NCBI RefSeq assembly: GCF_025821665.1
Contig: NZ_JACKSJ010000186.1
Coordinates: 1-64,000, forward strand
Source of the DNA: [Mycobacterium] manitobense
Lineage (GTDB): Bacteria; Actinomycetota; Actinomycetes; Mycobacteriales; Mycobacteriaceae
Direction of reading: 5' to 3'
Length of the DNA: 64,000 bases
Positions 16,790 through 24,883 of the stretch are shown here, piece after piece (position 1 is the stretch's first letter; the number at the start of each line of letters is the position of its first letter). Both the position numbers and the translations under genes were made by a program. The notes beneath the pieces were generated by a model. The model worked only from the letters and a program-made list of their open reading frames with translations. It had not been told where the DNA came from and did no database searches.

Positions 16790-17641
16790 ATGGAATCAGT
16801 CTCAGTCATCACCGGCGGCGCCGGCGGCATGGGCCTGGCCACGGCCAAGCTCCTAGGACGGCAGCACCGGATCGTCCTCTGCGACGTCCGCGACAACCGC
16901 CTCGATGCTGCGACCGTCGCGCTCGACGACCTCGGCATCACCGCGACCGCGGTGCACTGCGACGTCACCGACGCGGACGCGGTGGCGGCGCTGCTGAAGA
17001 GCGCGGGCGATCTCGGTCCGATCGCTTCGGTGGTGCACACGGCAGGCGTGAGCCCCAGCATGGGCGACGCCGACTACGTCATGACGACGAACGCGATCGG
17101 CACGGTCAACGTCAACGAAGCATTCTTCGGCGTCGCCGGCGAGGGCGCTGCGATCGTCAACGTGGCGTCGATGGCCGCACACATGTTGCCCGACAGCCTG
17201 ATTCCCAGCGGACATTTCCCGTTGGCGGTCGCCGACCGGGACGCGTTCCTGGCCGAGATGGAGACGGCGTGCAGCATCGCGCCCGAGGAGGCGCGGTCCG
17301 GACTGGCCTATGGGCTGAGCAAGAGCTTCGTCAAGTGGTACAGCGCCGCGCAGGCCGAACGGTTCAACGGCCGCGGGCTGCGCATCGTCTCGGTGTCTCC
17401 GGGTTCGACCGACACCGAGATGGGCAGGCTCGAGGAGAAGGCCGGCGCGGGTGCAATGGTCGCCGACGCCGCCGTCCCGCGCTGGGGCACCGCGGAGGAT
17501 ATGGCGGAACTGCTGGCCTTCTGTGTGAGCGACAGGGCGGGCTACCTCACCGGTACCGACATCCTCAACGACGGCGGCGTGATCGCCTCGATGACCGAGC
17601 GGGCCAGGCGGAATGCCGCATCCGGCCAGGTGTCGACGTAG
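16790..17641 (+). CDS. Short-chain dehydrogenase/reductase
   Basis: A 283-residue SDR with coenzyme motif TGGAGGMG near residues 9-16, the acidic CDVRD after strand 2, catalytic serine in VNVASMAAHM, and YGLSK as the Tyr-Lys pair after an unusually long 45-residue insert (LPDSLIPSGHFPLAVADRDA onward). The C-terminal GYLTGTDILNDGGVIAS is the classical end. The acidic residue after the second strand favours NAD(H). The insert suggests a bulky substrate such as a steroid or lipid. It stands alone between a terminator and a long hairpin. Confidence 0.9.
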   Translation: MESVSVITGGAGGMGLATAKLLGRQHRIVLCDVRDNRLDAATVALDDLGITATAVHCDVTDADAVAALLKSAGDLGPIASVVHTAGVSPSMGDADYVMTTNAIGTVNVNEAFFGVAGEGAAIVNVASMAAHMLPDSLIPSGHFPLAVADRDAFLAEMETACSIAPEEARSGLAYGLSKSFVKWYSAAQAERFNGRGLRIVSVSPGSTDTEMGRLEEKAGAGAMVADAAVPRWGTAEDMAELLAFCVSDRAGYLTGTDILNDGGVIASMTERARRNAASGQVST

Positions 17642-17651
17642 CTCTGTCATT

Positions 17652-17705
17652 GACTTTGCGCTCAGATCGCGAAACTCGCGATATCGGCGATCTGAGGACA
17701 AAGTC
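17652..17705. repeat. Long interrupted palindrome downstream of the SDR
   Basis: GACTTTG (17652-17658) and CTCAGATCGC (17661-17670) pair with GCGATCTGAG (17687-17696) and CAAAGTC (17699-17705). That gives 17 pairs with one 2x2 internal loop and a 16-base apical loop. It starts 11 bases after the SDR stop. It may be a terminator or a dispersed repetitive palindrome. Confidence 0.8.
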
Positions 17706-17765
17706 GACGCCGAACAGGTCGAGCCCGCCGCCGCCGGTAGCATTCGTCCCGGCGAGGGGGTGGGC

Positions 17766-18023
17766 ATGGCAGACGCGGACCGACCGGGCGTTCTGATGCA
17801 GATCCACGAGTACTTCATGGCGCTGACCACAGCCGGACGGCTCATCCTCCTGATATCCGTCATCGCGGCGGTGGGCCTGCTGGGCTTCTCGCTGGTGCAA
17901 TGCTCGAACAAGATGGCATACGAGGACTGTGTCGACAGCCGGCGCGCCGAATACGGCATCGAGGGTGGTGGAGGCGTGATCGCGACCCTCATCGAAGAGG
18001 ACTGCCGCAAGATCACCAGCTGA
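17766..18023 (+). CDS. Small single-pass membrane protein
   Basis: An 85-residue protein starting at ATG 17766 behind GAGGGGG. A 20-residue hydrophobic helix, LILLISVIAAVGLLGFSLV, covers about residues 27-45, and a polar tail with three cysteines (QCSNK, EDCVD, EEDCRK) lies on the far side. I do not recognise a family. The paired cysteines outside the membrane could form a disulfide if the tail is extracytoplasmic. It may be independent of its neighbours, as a palindrome precedes it. Confidence 0.6.
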   Translation: MADADRPGVLMQIHEYFMALTTAGRLILLISVIAAVGLLGFSLVQCSNKMAYEDCVDSRRAEYGIEGGGGVIATLIEEDCRKITS

Positions 18024-18185
18024 CCGGCGACGGGCACTGTTAACGCCTCCGGGTGGCAGGGCGATAGACAGTGTGGGGGGTAACGACAGGGTCCGTACCA
18101 CCCGATCTGCGGTGGTGGACCGCATTCCTGCACGACGCGTGCGTTGTCTTCACGACACGGCTTCGCGCGAAGGAAAGGAAAAAAC

Positions 18186-18473
18186 ATGCAGAAATTCAAG
18201 AGAATCGCGGTCACCTCGATCGCTGCGGGCGCCATGGGCGTCACCGCGCTGGGGCTCGGCGCGGGCCTGGCTCAGGCCGAGCACGACGACTATTGGGTGC
18301 CGGTCCCCGGTATCCCGCACGTGGACTTCAAGGCGCCACCGGGACACATCGGCCAGGTGACGGGTATCCCGCCGGGCCAGTTCAAGAAGCTGCCCGGCCC
18401 CTTCAACGGGGTCCCGCCCGGTCACTGGGACGACGTCCGTCTCCCGCACTACCCGGGATATTTCGGCCGCTAG
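18186..18473 (+). CDS. Small secreted Pro/Gly-rich protein
   Basis: A 95-residue exported protein. AAGGAAAGGAAA precedes ATG 18186. The signal peptide is MQKFKRIAVTSIAAGAMGVT through LAQA, with cleavage before EHDDYW. The mature part is only about 63 residues and is built of degenerate repeats: PPGHIGQVTGI, PPGQFKKLPGPFNGV, PPGHWDDVRL. These short mycobacterial exported proteins have no assigned role. The 160 bases upstream should hold its promoter, but no clear -35/-10 pair was seen. Its end lies 10 bases from the convergent htrA stop. Confidence 0.75.
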   Translation: MQKFKRIAVTSIAAGAMGVTALGLGAGLAQAEHDDYWVPVPGIPHVDFKAPPGHIGQVTGIPPGQFKKLPGPFNGVPPGHWDDVRLPHYPGYFGR

Positions 18474-18483
18474 CAGGCCATCG

Positions 18484-19926
18484 TCAGTTCGTCGAGGGTT
18501 CGCCCGCGTCGGGAGCGATCGTCAAGGTCACGGGCTTGCCGTCGCGGAGCACCTCGAGCGGGGCGTCCTTCCCGACCTCGAGCTGGCGCACGGCGACGAT
18601 GAACGAGTTCAGGTCGGTGATCTCGCGATCGCCGAGCTTGACGGCGATGTCGTTCTGCTTCAGCCCGGCCCGCTCCGCAGCGCTGCCGGACTTCACCTTC
18701 TGTATCTGTGCGCCGCCCTCGGCCTCGTCGCCGACCGTCTTGGCTTCGACTCCGATGGTGGGGTGGGCGATGAAGCCGTCGCGCATCAGCGCCGAGGCGA
18801 CGCGCGCGACCTCGTTGACCGGGATGGCGAAGCCGAGACCGCTGGAGCTGCCTGACGGCGACTTCGCGGCGGAGTTGATGCCGATCACCTCGCCGTCCAT
18901 GTTGATCAGCGGTCCGCCGGAGTTGCCCTGGTTGATCGACGCGTCGGTCTGCACGGCGGCGATCACCGTGGACTCGTCGCCGGACTCGTCCCGCGGTACC
19001 GCGACGGCACGATCCAGCGCGCTGATGATGCCCTGGGTGTCGGTGCTGCGCAGACCGAGGGGCGCACCGGCGGCGATGACTTCCTGACCCACCCGCAGGG
19101 CGTCTGAATTTCCCAGCCGCGCGACGGTCAGATTGTCGACGTTGTCGACCTTCAGCACCGCCAGGTCGGTGTCGGGGTCGTGGCCGACGAGGTTCGCCGG
19201 CACCGTCTTGCCGTCGTTGAAGATCACCGTCAGCTTGGTTTCCTTGGGCTTGCGGGCGGCCTCGGCGACGACGTGGCTGTTGGTGATGATGTAACCGCGG
19301 CCGTCGACGACCACTCCCGAGCCCTGTGATCCGCGCGAGTCGCCCATCGCCTCGATGGTCACCACGGAATCGGCGACCGCCGCGGCCACTCGCGCGAAGC
19401 GGCCCTCGGGTGCCTCGTCCGGGTCGCTCTGGGACAGCTCGACCTTGGGGGTGGTGAACGCCTCGATGACCGACGTCGTCTTGCTGCCGATCCAGCCTCC
19501 GAGCAGTCCGGAGAGAATCGCCAGGACGGCGACGACGACCAGCGCGAACCGCGATACCTGCCCGCTGAACAACAGGTCCCGAACACCGAGCTTGGGCCCG
19601 CGGACCTCCGGCGGAGCCGGTGGGGGCGGCGGTGCGGCAGCGGGAGTGGCCTCGTCGTACGCAGGCTGGACCGCCACCGCCTCGGATGCATCGTCGGACC
19701 GGCCGTCATCGGCGTCGGCGCGTCCGAACGCGGCGGCCAGCACCGGCTCGGGCGACTGGTTCGTCGGGGTGTCGGGACCGTCGGCAGGCGTCCGGTCCGG
19801 ACCGGCGAATGCGCCCTCGACCCCGTCGGGTCGCCCGAACACACGTCGGGTGGCCGGATCGGGGTCCGAAGGCGAGCCGGAGCGCGCCGTCGTGCCGTTC
19901 GCGGCGGACTGGTCCTCATCGGTCAC
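18484..19926 (-). CDS. htrA: HtrA/DegP-like membrane serine protease with PDZ domain
   Basis: A 480-residue protein laid out like mycobacterial HtrA (Rv1223 type). It has an acidic, Pro-rich cytoplasmic N-terminus with repeated AFGR/VFGRPDG motifs (1-110), a transmembrane helix at about 126-147, an S1C trypsin-like domain at 170-370 with His218 (NSHVV), Asp254 (DTDLAVL) and Ser336 (GNSGG), and one PDZ domain at about 385-470. It degrades or folds misfolded proteins outside the membrane. The GTG start at 19926 lies after GAAGGTGAAG. Unlike M. tuberculosis htrA, which I recall near sigE/rseA, it is divergent from an ArgP/LysG gene and may be a second copy. Confidence 0.9.
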   Translation of the reverse strand: MTDEDQSAANGTTARSGSPSDPDPATRRVFGRPDGVEGAFAGPDRTPADGPDTPTNQSPEPVLAAAFGRADADDGRSDDASEAVAVQPAYDEATPAAAPPPPPAPPEVRGPKLGVRDLLFSGQVSRFALVVVAVLAILSGLLGGWIGSKTTSVIEAFTTPKVELSQSDPDEAPEGRFARVAAAVADSVVTIEAMGDSRGSQGSGVVVDGRGYIITNSHVVAEAARKPKETKLTVIFNDGKTVPANLVGHDPDTDLAVLKVDNVDNLTVARLGNSDALRVGQEVIAAGAPLGLRSTDTQGIISALDRAVAVPRDESGDESTVIAAVQTDASINQGNSGGPLINMDGEVIGINSAAKSPSGSSSGLGFAIPVNEVARVASALMRDGFIAHPTIGVEAKTVGDEAEGGAQIQKVKSGSAAERAGLKQNDIAVKLGDREITDLNSFIVAVRQLEVGKDAPLEVLRDGKPVTLTIAPDAGEPSTN

Positions 19927-20073
19927 GCGTGCTTCACCTTCTTCCTGAACGCGGCGCAGCCCAGCCTACCGACGTCGCGGTCCCGGCCCGGACACGCAGT
20001 TCGGCGGCGGGCCGACGGCATCGATCGTGTTAAGAAATATTGCGGACTCTGCACCCAAATTAGAATTGCTGAG

Positions 20074-20940
20074 GTGAACGTCGACGGCCAGCAGCTCGCC
20101 GCCCTCGCCGCCGTGGTGGAACTCGGCAGCTTCGACGCGGCCGCCCGCCGCCTGCACGTCACGCCGTCCGCGGTCAGCCAACGCATCAAGGCTCTCGAAC
20201 AGCGCGTCGGCCAGGTGCTCGTCGTCCGGGAGAAGCCGTGCCGGCCCACCCCGTCGGCGGTGCCGCTGCTGCGGTTGGCGGCCCAGACGGCGATGCTGGA
20301 GGCCGAGGCGCTCAGCGAGATGGGCGGTGGTTCGCGCGCGCCGCGGGTCGCGATCGCGGTGAACGCGGACTCGATGTCGACGTGGTTCGCCGCGGCGCTC
20401 GCCCGGATGCCCGACGTCCTGCTCGACATCACGATCGAGGACCAGGACCACTCCGCGAAGCTCTTGCGCGAGGGGGCGGCGATGGGTGCGGTGACCACCG
20501 AGCGCGCCGCGGTGCCGGGGTGCCGCAGCGTGCCACTGGGGGTGATGCGCTACGTCCCGGTCGCGTCGCCGGGCTACCACGCGCGGCATCTCGGCGCCGG
20601 ATTCACCGCCGAGGCTGCCGCTGCGGCGCCGTCACTGGCGTGGAATCGTGACGATGCGCTGCAGGACTTGTTGCTGCGCAAGGTGTTCCGGCGGAACATC
20701 GCCCGCCCCGTGCACTTCGTGCCGACGGCGGACGGCTTCGGTGCCGCGGTCCGCGCCGACCTCGGGTGGGGCATGTACCCGGAGCAACTGGCCGCGGCCG
20801 ACCTCGCGGACGGGTCGTTCGTCCGGATCGCCGACGTGCACCTGGACGTGCCGTTGTTCTGGCAGTGCTGGAAGCTCGACAGCCCACTCGTGGCCGCGGT
20901 GACCGCCGCGGTCCGGTCAGCGGCCGATAGCCTGCGTTAG
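20074..20940 (+). CDS. lysG: LysR-family regulator of the ArgP/LysG (IciA) type
   Basis: A 288-residue LTTR. The winged helix at residues 1-60, with GQQLAALAAVVELGSFDAAA and LHVTPSAVSQRIKALEQ, and the effector domain containing AIAVNADSMSTWF and GWGMYPEQ are characteristic of ArgP/LysG regulators that sense lysine and arginine. Family members usually activate a divergent lysE/argO basic-amino-acid exporter gene. Here the divergent neighbour is htrA and no exporter gene is in the window. GTG start at 20074. The gene overlaps the convergent hydrolase stop by four bases. Confidence 0.9.
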   Translation: MNVDGQQLAALAAVVELGSFDAAARRLHVTPSAVSQRIKALEQRVGQVLVVREKPCRPTPSAVPLLRLAAQTAMLEAEALSEMGGGSRAPRVAIAVNADSMSTWFAAALARMPDVLLDITIEDQDHSAKLLREGAAMGAVTTERAAVPGCRSVPLGVMRYVPVASPGYHARHLGAGFTAEAAAAAPSLAWNRDDALQDLLLRKVFRRNIARPVHFVPTADGFGAAVRADLGWGMYPEQLAAADLADGSFVRIADVHLDVPLFWQCWKLDSPLVAAVTAAVRSAADSLR

Positions 20941-22160
20941 CGGGTGCTCAACCACGCGGACAGCTTGTCGTACACCCGGGGATGGTTCAGCAGGTCGAAG
21001 TGGTGCAGGCCGGTCAGGACCAGGCCGTCGTGCTCCTCGAACGGGATCCGTCGGGTCCGGCCACGCCCCGAGGCGCTCGACGGGCGCACCAGGTGGTCGC
21101 CGAGCACCGCGCCGACGGCGGCGGGAGCGACGGACGTGGCCACGAAGTGATACCTCGAGTGCGGCAGGAACGGCACCTCGGCGCAGCGGTCGCGCAGGAA
21201 CTCGTCGGGATCCGCGTCGCACCAGTCGGTGTCGGTGAGGGCGCCGAAACGCAGGTCCTTGATGCCGTCGCTGCGGAGATTGAGGAACTCGGCAACGGGC
21301 CGGGTCTCCCCGAGCTTCGCCAGCAGCCAGGACGCGACATGGACGCTCTTCTCCAGGTCCGCGCCCAGGTGCGGCGAGCCAAGGCAGACCACCTGCCGCA
21401 CCGCCCGCGTCCACCCGTGGTCCGCGCGGTCCCCGTAGTGGCAGGCGCTGCGCACCACCAGTCCACCCATGGAGTGGCCGACCAGACTGATGTCGCGCAC
21501 CGGCACGGGCCACGCCTCGACGAGCCGGGTGAGCAGCTCGTCGAGCTGCCTGCCGTTGGTCGAGATGTGCAACCCGGTGTTGTACCGGATGTCGACCGGC
21601 GTGAAGCCGAGGTCGTCGTGCAGGCGTTCGCCGTAGGGCCGCGGGTCGGCGTCCTCGACGGGACGGGGCGGACGCCGCCACGACGCCTCGGTCTGGCACA
21701 GCCCGTGCACGAAGACCACGATGCGGTCGGTCGGCTGAGCGAATGCCGCGGCGACGTCGTCGGGTGTCGGCTCGACCCGCCGGCCGCCGGCGCGCACCGA
21801 CAGCGGCGCGGCGAACTGGTTGCCGCGCTCGGCGAGCTCGTCGCCGTAGATCCCGTTGAGCGCGGCGATCAACTCGGCCACCCCCGCGCGTTCGTCGAGG
21901 GGTGGGTCGTCGTCGAAGGCGATGCCGGCCGCCGTGAAGGAGCCGATCGCCGGCGGCAGCCGATGCCACGCCGCGTCGATGGTGTTGTAGACGGCGCCCG
22001 CGATGACGTCGTGGACCGCCTCGACGGGTCGGGCCACCGGGCCGATCGAGCCGAAAACCCGCCCGGCGATGCCGGTGTGCACGCCCCGCACCACGCTGTT
22101 GAGGACCGTCAGCCCTTCGGTGACGACGCCACCGAGCGCCTCCATGTCTGCCGTACGCAT
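20937..22160 (-). CDS. Alpha/beta hydrolase, lipase/PGAP1-like
   Basis: A 407-residue cytoplasmic or membrane-associated hydrolase. An N-terminal helical region of about 130 residues precedes the fold. IVVFVHGLCQTEASWRRPPR is the oxyanion region, VGHSMGGLVVRSACHYG the nucleophile elbow, and a late GLHHFDLLNHPRVY supplies the likely histidine. The extended elbow and VCLGSPHLG segment resemble triacylglycerol lipase/PGAP1-like acylhydrolases. Start put at ATG 22160; ATG 22145 is possible. Divergent from phospholipase D, which suggests a shared lipid-related setting. Confidence 0.8.
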   Translation of the reverse strand: MRTADMEALGGVVTEGLTVLNSVVRGVHTGIAGRVFGSIGPVARPVEAVHDVIAGAVYNTIDAAWHRLPPAIGSFTAAGIAFDDDPPLDERAGVAELIAALNGIYGDELAERGNQFAAPLSVRAGGRRVEPTPDDVAAAFAQPTDRIVVFVHGLCQTEASWRRPPRPVEDADPRPYGERLHDDLGFTPVDIRYNTGLHISTNGRQLDELLTRLVEAWPVPVRDISLVGHSMGGLVVRSACHYGDRADHGWTRAVRQVVCLGSPHLGADLEKSVHVASWLLAKLGETRPVAEFLNLRSDGIKDLRFGALTDTDWCDADPDEFLRDRCAEVPFLPHSRYHFVATSVAPAAVGAVLGDHLVRPSSASGRGRTRRIPFEEHDGLVLTGLHHFDLLNHPRVYDKLSAWLSTR

Positions 22161-22345
22161 GTCCTGGTTGTACCCGTCCTGTCCGGCGATGTGCGGGTGA
22201 AGCGGCGGGATGTGATGCGACGCCTCGGTCGGACCTCGGTGCGCCTCGCGGCACAGTGGGACCTCGGTGTGACCATCGGCATATCCGCTGCGTATTCGCT
22301 TCCGCCCGACCCCGATGTCCAACACACTGACAGAGGAGGGTGACG

Positions 22346-23878
22346 ATGTCAGAGGTGGCGGAGGATGCGGCGGGGTCCGGTGAGGCCCTTGATTCCGGCG
22401 ACGTGGCGGTGCTGAGGCCGGGCGACACCTGTTGGCGCACCGGCCACGCGGACCGGTTGGCCCGCATCGTCGACGGCGCCGACTACCTGCGCCACGTCAA
22501 GGCGGCCATGCTGGGTGCGCAACGCCGGATCATGGTGATCGGCTGGGATCTCGACTACCGCACCTTCTTCGAGCGGGAGCCGACGCTGCCCGGACCCAAC
22601 AAGCTTGGACCCTTCCTGCACTGGCTCGTCTGGCGGCGGCCGGAGCTCGAGGTGTACCTGCTGCGGTCCAACCTGCGGCTACTGCCGGCGTTCGACGCGT
22701 TCTGGTACGGCGTGACGCCGGTGTCCCTGCTCAACAGAGTCACGTCGCGGCGCATGCACTTCGCGGTTGACGGCGCCCACCCGACCGGCGCGGTCCACCA
22801 CCAGAAGATCGTGGTGGTCGACGACGCCATCTCATTCTGCGGTGGTATCGACCTGACACTCGGGCGGTGGGACACCCGGGCCCACGCCCAGGACGACCCG
22901 ACGCGCTCCATGGCGGGCGACAGCTACGGGCCGCGCCACGAGGTCGCCGCCGCGGTGGACGGCGATGCCGCGGGAGTCCTCGCCGAGCAGGCCCGGCAGC
23001 GCTGGCAGGCGGCGACCGGCACGACGCTCGAACCGGTGCCGTCGGACCGGTCGATCTGGCCGGCGCAGTTGCGGCCGATGCTGCGCGACGTCGAGGTGGC
23101 CGTCGCCCGCACCCAGCCGGCACTGCCCGAGCGCGACGAGGTACGCGAGGTCGAGGCGCTCAACCTGGCCGCGATCGCCGCCGCTCGCGACGTCATCTAC
23201 CTGGAGAACCAGTACCTGGCCGCCCGCAGTCTCACCGAGGCGCTGGCCGCCCGCCTGTCCGAAGCCGACGGCCCCGAAGTGGTCATCATCCTGCCGCGCA
23301 GCGCGGAGAGCCGGCTCGAACAGGAGTCGATGGACAGCGCCCGGGAACGGATGCTCCGCGTGCTGTGGGCCGCCGACGAGCACGACCGCCTCGGTGTCTA
23401 CTGGCCGATGGCCCCTGGCGGCGTGTCGACCTACGTGCACTCCAAGGTGATGGTGATCGACGACCGGCTGCTGCGCATCGGGTCGTCGAACCTCAACAAC
23501 CGTTCGCTGGGCTTCGACAGCGAATGCGACGTGGCGATCGAGGCGATCCCCGGTGACCCGACAGGCGATCGCATCCGCCGCGAGATCCTGTACACCCGAG
23601 ACGATCTCGTGGCCGAACACCTCGGCTACTCGGTCGAGGCGTTCCGCGCCGAGCTGAGCAGGTGCGGTTCGTTCCGCGCCGCGGTCGACGCGTCGCGCAC
23701 CAGCGGTCGGTCACTGCGCAGCTTCAGCCGCCTCATGGTGTCCGCCGATGTGGGCCCGTTCGCCGAGAACGATCTGATGGATCCGGACCACGTTCCGCCG
23801 TCACTCACCGAGAGTGCGCGCACGCTGGCCGGTCAGGTGGCGTTGTGGCCGTTGCGCAAGGTGCTCCGGCGCGATTGA
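22346..23878 (+). CDS. Phospholipase D family protein
   Basis: A 510-residue two-domain PLD enzyme. The first HKD motif is VHHQKIVVVDDAISFCGGID and the second is VHSKVMVIDDRLLRIGSSNL, so both halves of the active site are intact. The surrounding RHEVAAAVDGDAAGVLAEQ and YLENQYLAARSLTEAL are typical. It cleaves or transfers phosphatidyl groups through a phosphohistidine intermediate. No signal peptide is evident. Start at ATG 22346 with GAGGAGG at the right spacing; a GTG two codons earlier lies inside that site. Bacterial PLDs of this length handle phospholipids rather than cardiolipin synthesis, but that is not certain. Confidence 0.9.
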   Translation: MSEVAEDAAGSGEALDSGDVAVLRPGDTCWRTGHADRLARIVDGADYLRHVKAAMLGAQRRIMVIGWDLDYRTFFEREPTLPGPNKLGPFLHWLVWRRPELEVYLLRSNLRLLPAFDAFWYGVTPVSLLNRVTSRRMHFAVDGAHPTGAVHHQKIVVVDDAISFCGGIDLTLGRWDTRAHAQDDPTRSMAGDSYGPRHEVAAAVDGDAAGVLAEQARQRWQAATGTTLEPVPSDRSIWPAQLRPMLRDVEVAVARTQPALPERDEVREVEALNLAAIAAARDVIYLENQYLAARSLTEALAARLSEADGPEVVIILPRSAESRLEQESMDSARERMLRVLWAADEHDRLGVYWPMAPGGVSTYVHSKVMVIDDRLLRIGSSNLNNRSLGFDSECDVAIEAIPGDPTGDRIRREILYTRDDLVAEHLGYSVEAFRAELSRCGSFRAAVDASRTSGRSLRSFSRLMVSADVGPFAENDLMDPDHVPPSLTESARTLAGQVALWPLRKVLRRD

Positions 23879-23888
23879 CGGCCGGCGG

Positions 23889-24827
23889 TCAGTGCTTCTC
23901 GCGCTTGCCGAACGGCAGCACGTGCACGATCGCGACCACGACGGCGCCGACCACGAGGCCGATCACCGCCGAGGCGGCGGTGTTGACCAGCCAGGCGAGC
24001 ACACCGCCGACACCCGCGACGGCGTGGTGGACGGCCTCCTCGGCGTGGTGGACCAGTCCGTAGGGCGCGTGCCAGCCGAGCGTGTCGGTGCCGACGAGCA
24101 GGATGTGCCCACCCACCCACAGCATCGCGACCGTGCCGATCAGCGCCAGCGCACCGAGCAGTTTCGGCATGAACGCGACCAGGCCACGGCCGATGCGCTG
24201 CGCGAACTTCGACGAGCGCTGCGCCAGTGCCAGCCCGACGTCGTCCATCTTCACGATCCCGGCGACGACGCCGTACACCGCGGCGGTGATCACCACGGCG
24301 ACGACGGCCAGGATGACCAGGCGCGGCCAGAACGACTGGTCGGCCACCTCGTTGAGCGCGATCACCATGATCTCGGCGGACAGGATGAAGTCGGTGCGGA
24401 TCGCCCCCGTCACCATGAACTTCTCGGCGTCCTCACCGGCGGCGGCGACGGGTGCGGCGTGGTCGTCGTGTCCCCGGATGCGCCCCCAGACCTTCTCGGC
24501 GCCCTCGAAGCACAGGTAGGTCGCACCGAGCATCAGGATCGGGGTCAGCAACTGCGGCAGGAACTGGCTGAGCAGCAGCGCCGCGGGCAGGATGAACAGC
24601 AGCTTGTTGCGCAGCGACCCGATCGCGATGCGCTTGATGATCGGCAGTTCCCGCTCGGCCGCCAGACCGTGCACGTACTGCGGTGTCACCGCGGTGTCGT
24701 CGACGACGACGCCTGCGGCCTTGACGGTGGCGCGACCGGCGGCCGCGCCGATGTCGTCGATCGATGCCGCCGCGAGGCGGGCGAGCACGGCCACGTCGTC
24801 GAGGAGGGCGAACAGACCGGCGCTCAT
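23889..24827 (-). CDS. DUF808 family inner-membrane protein (YedI-like)
   Basis: A 312-residue polytopic protein opening with MSAGLFALLDDVAVLARLAA, the DUF808 signature, and continuing with DDTAVTPQYVHGLAAERELP and KFMVTGAIRTDFILSAEIMV. There are about six hydrophobic helices and a His-rich loop YGLVHHAEEAVHHAV before the last helix. The function of this family, which includes E. coli YedI, is unknown. It converges on the PLD gene and is codirectional with the NCS2 permease 57 bases upstream. Confidence 0.9.
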   Translation of the reverse strand: MSAGLFALLDDVAVLARLAAASIDDIGAAAGRATVKAAGVVVDDTAVTPQYVHGLAAERELPIIKRIAIGSLRNKLLFILPAALLLSQFLPQLLTPILMLGATYLCFEGAEKVWGRIRGHDDHAAPVAAAGEDAEKFMVTGAIRTDFILSAEIMVIALNEVADQSFWPRLVILAVVAVVITAAVYGVVAGIVKMDDVGLALAQRSSKFAQRIGRGLVAFMPKLLGALALIGTVAMLWVGGHILLVGTDTLGWHAPYGLVHHAEEAVHHAVAGVGGVLAWLVNTAASAVIGLVVGAVVVAIVHVLPFGKREKH

Positions 24828-24883
24828 CGGGTCTCCGTCATGGTGAGCAGGTTACCGGCCACGGTCGCGTTCAACCGTCCCGA

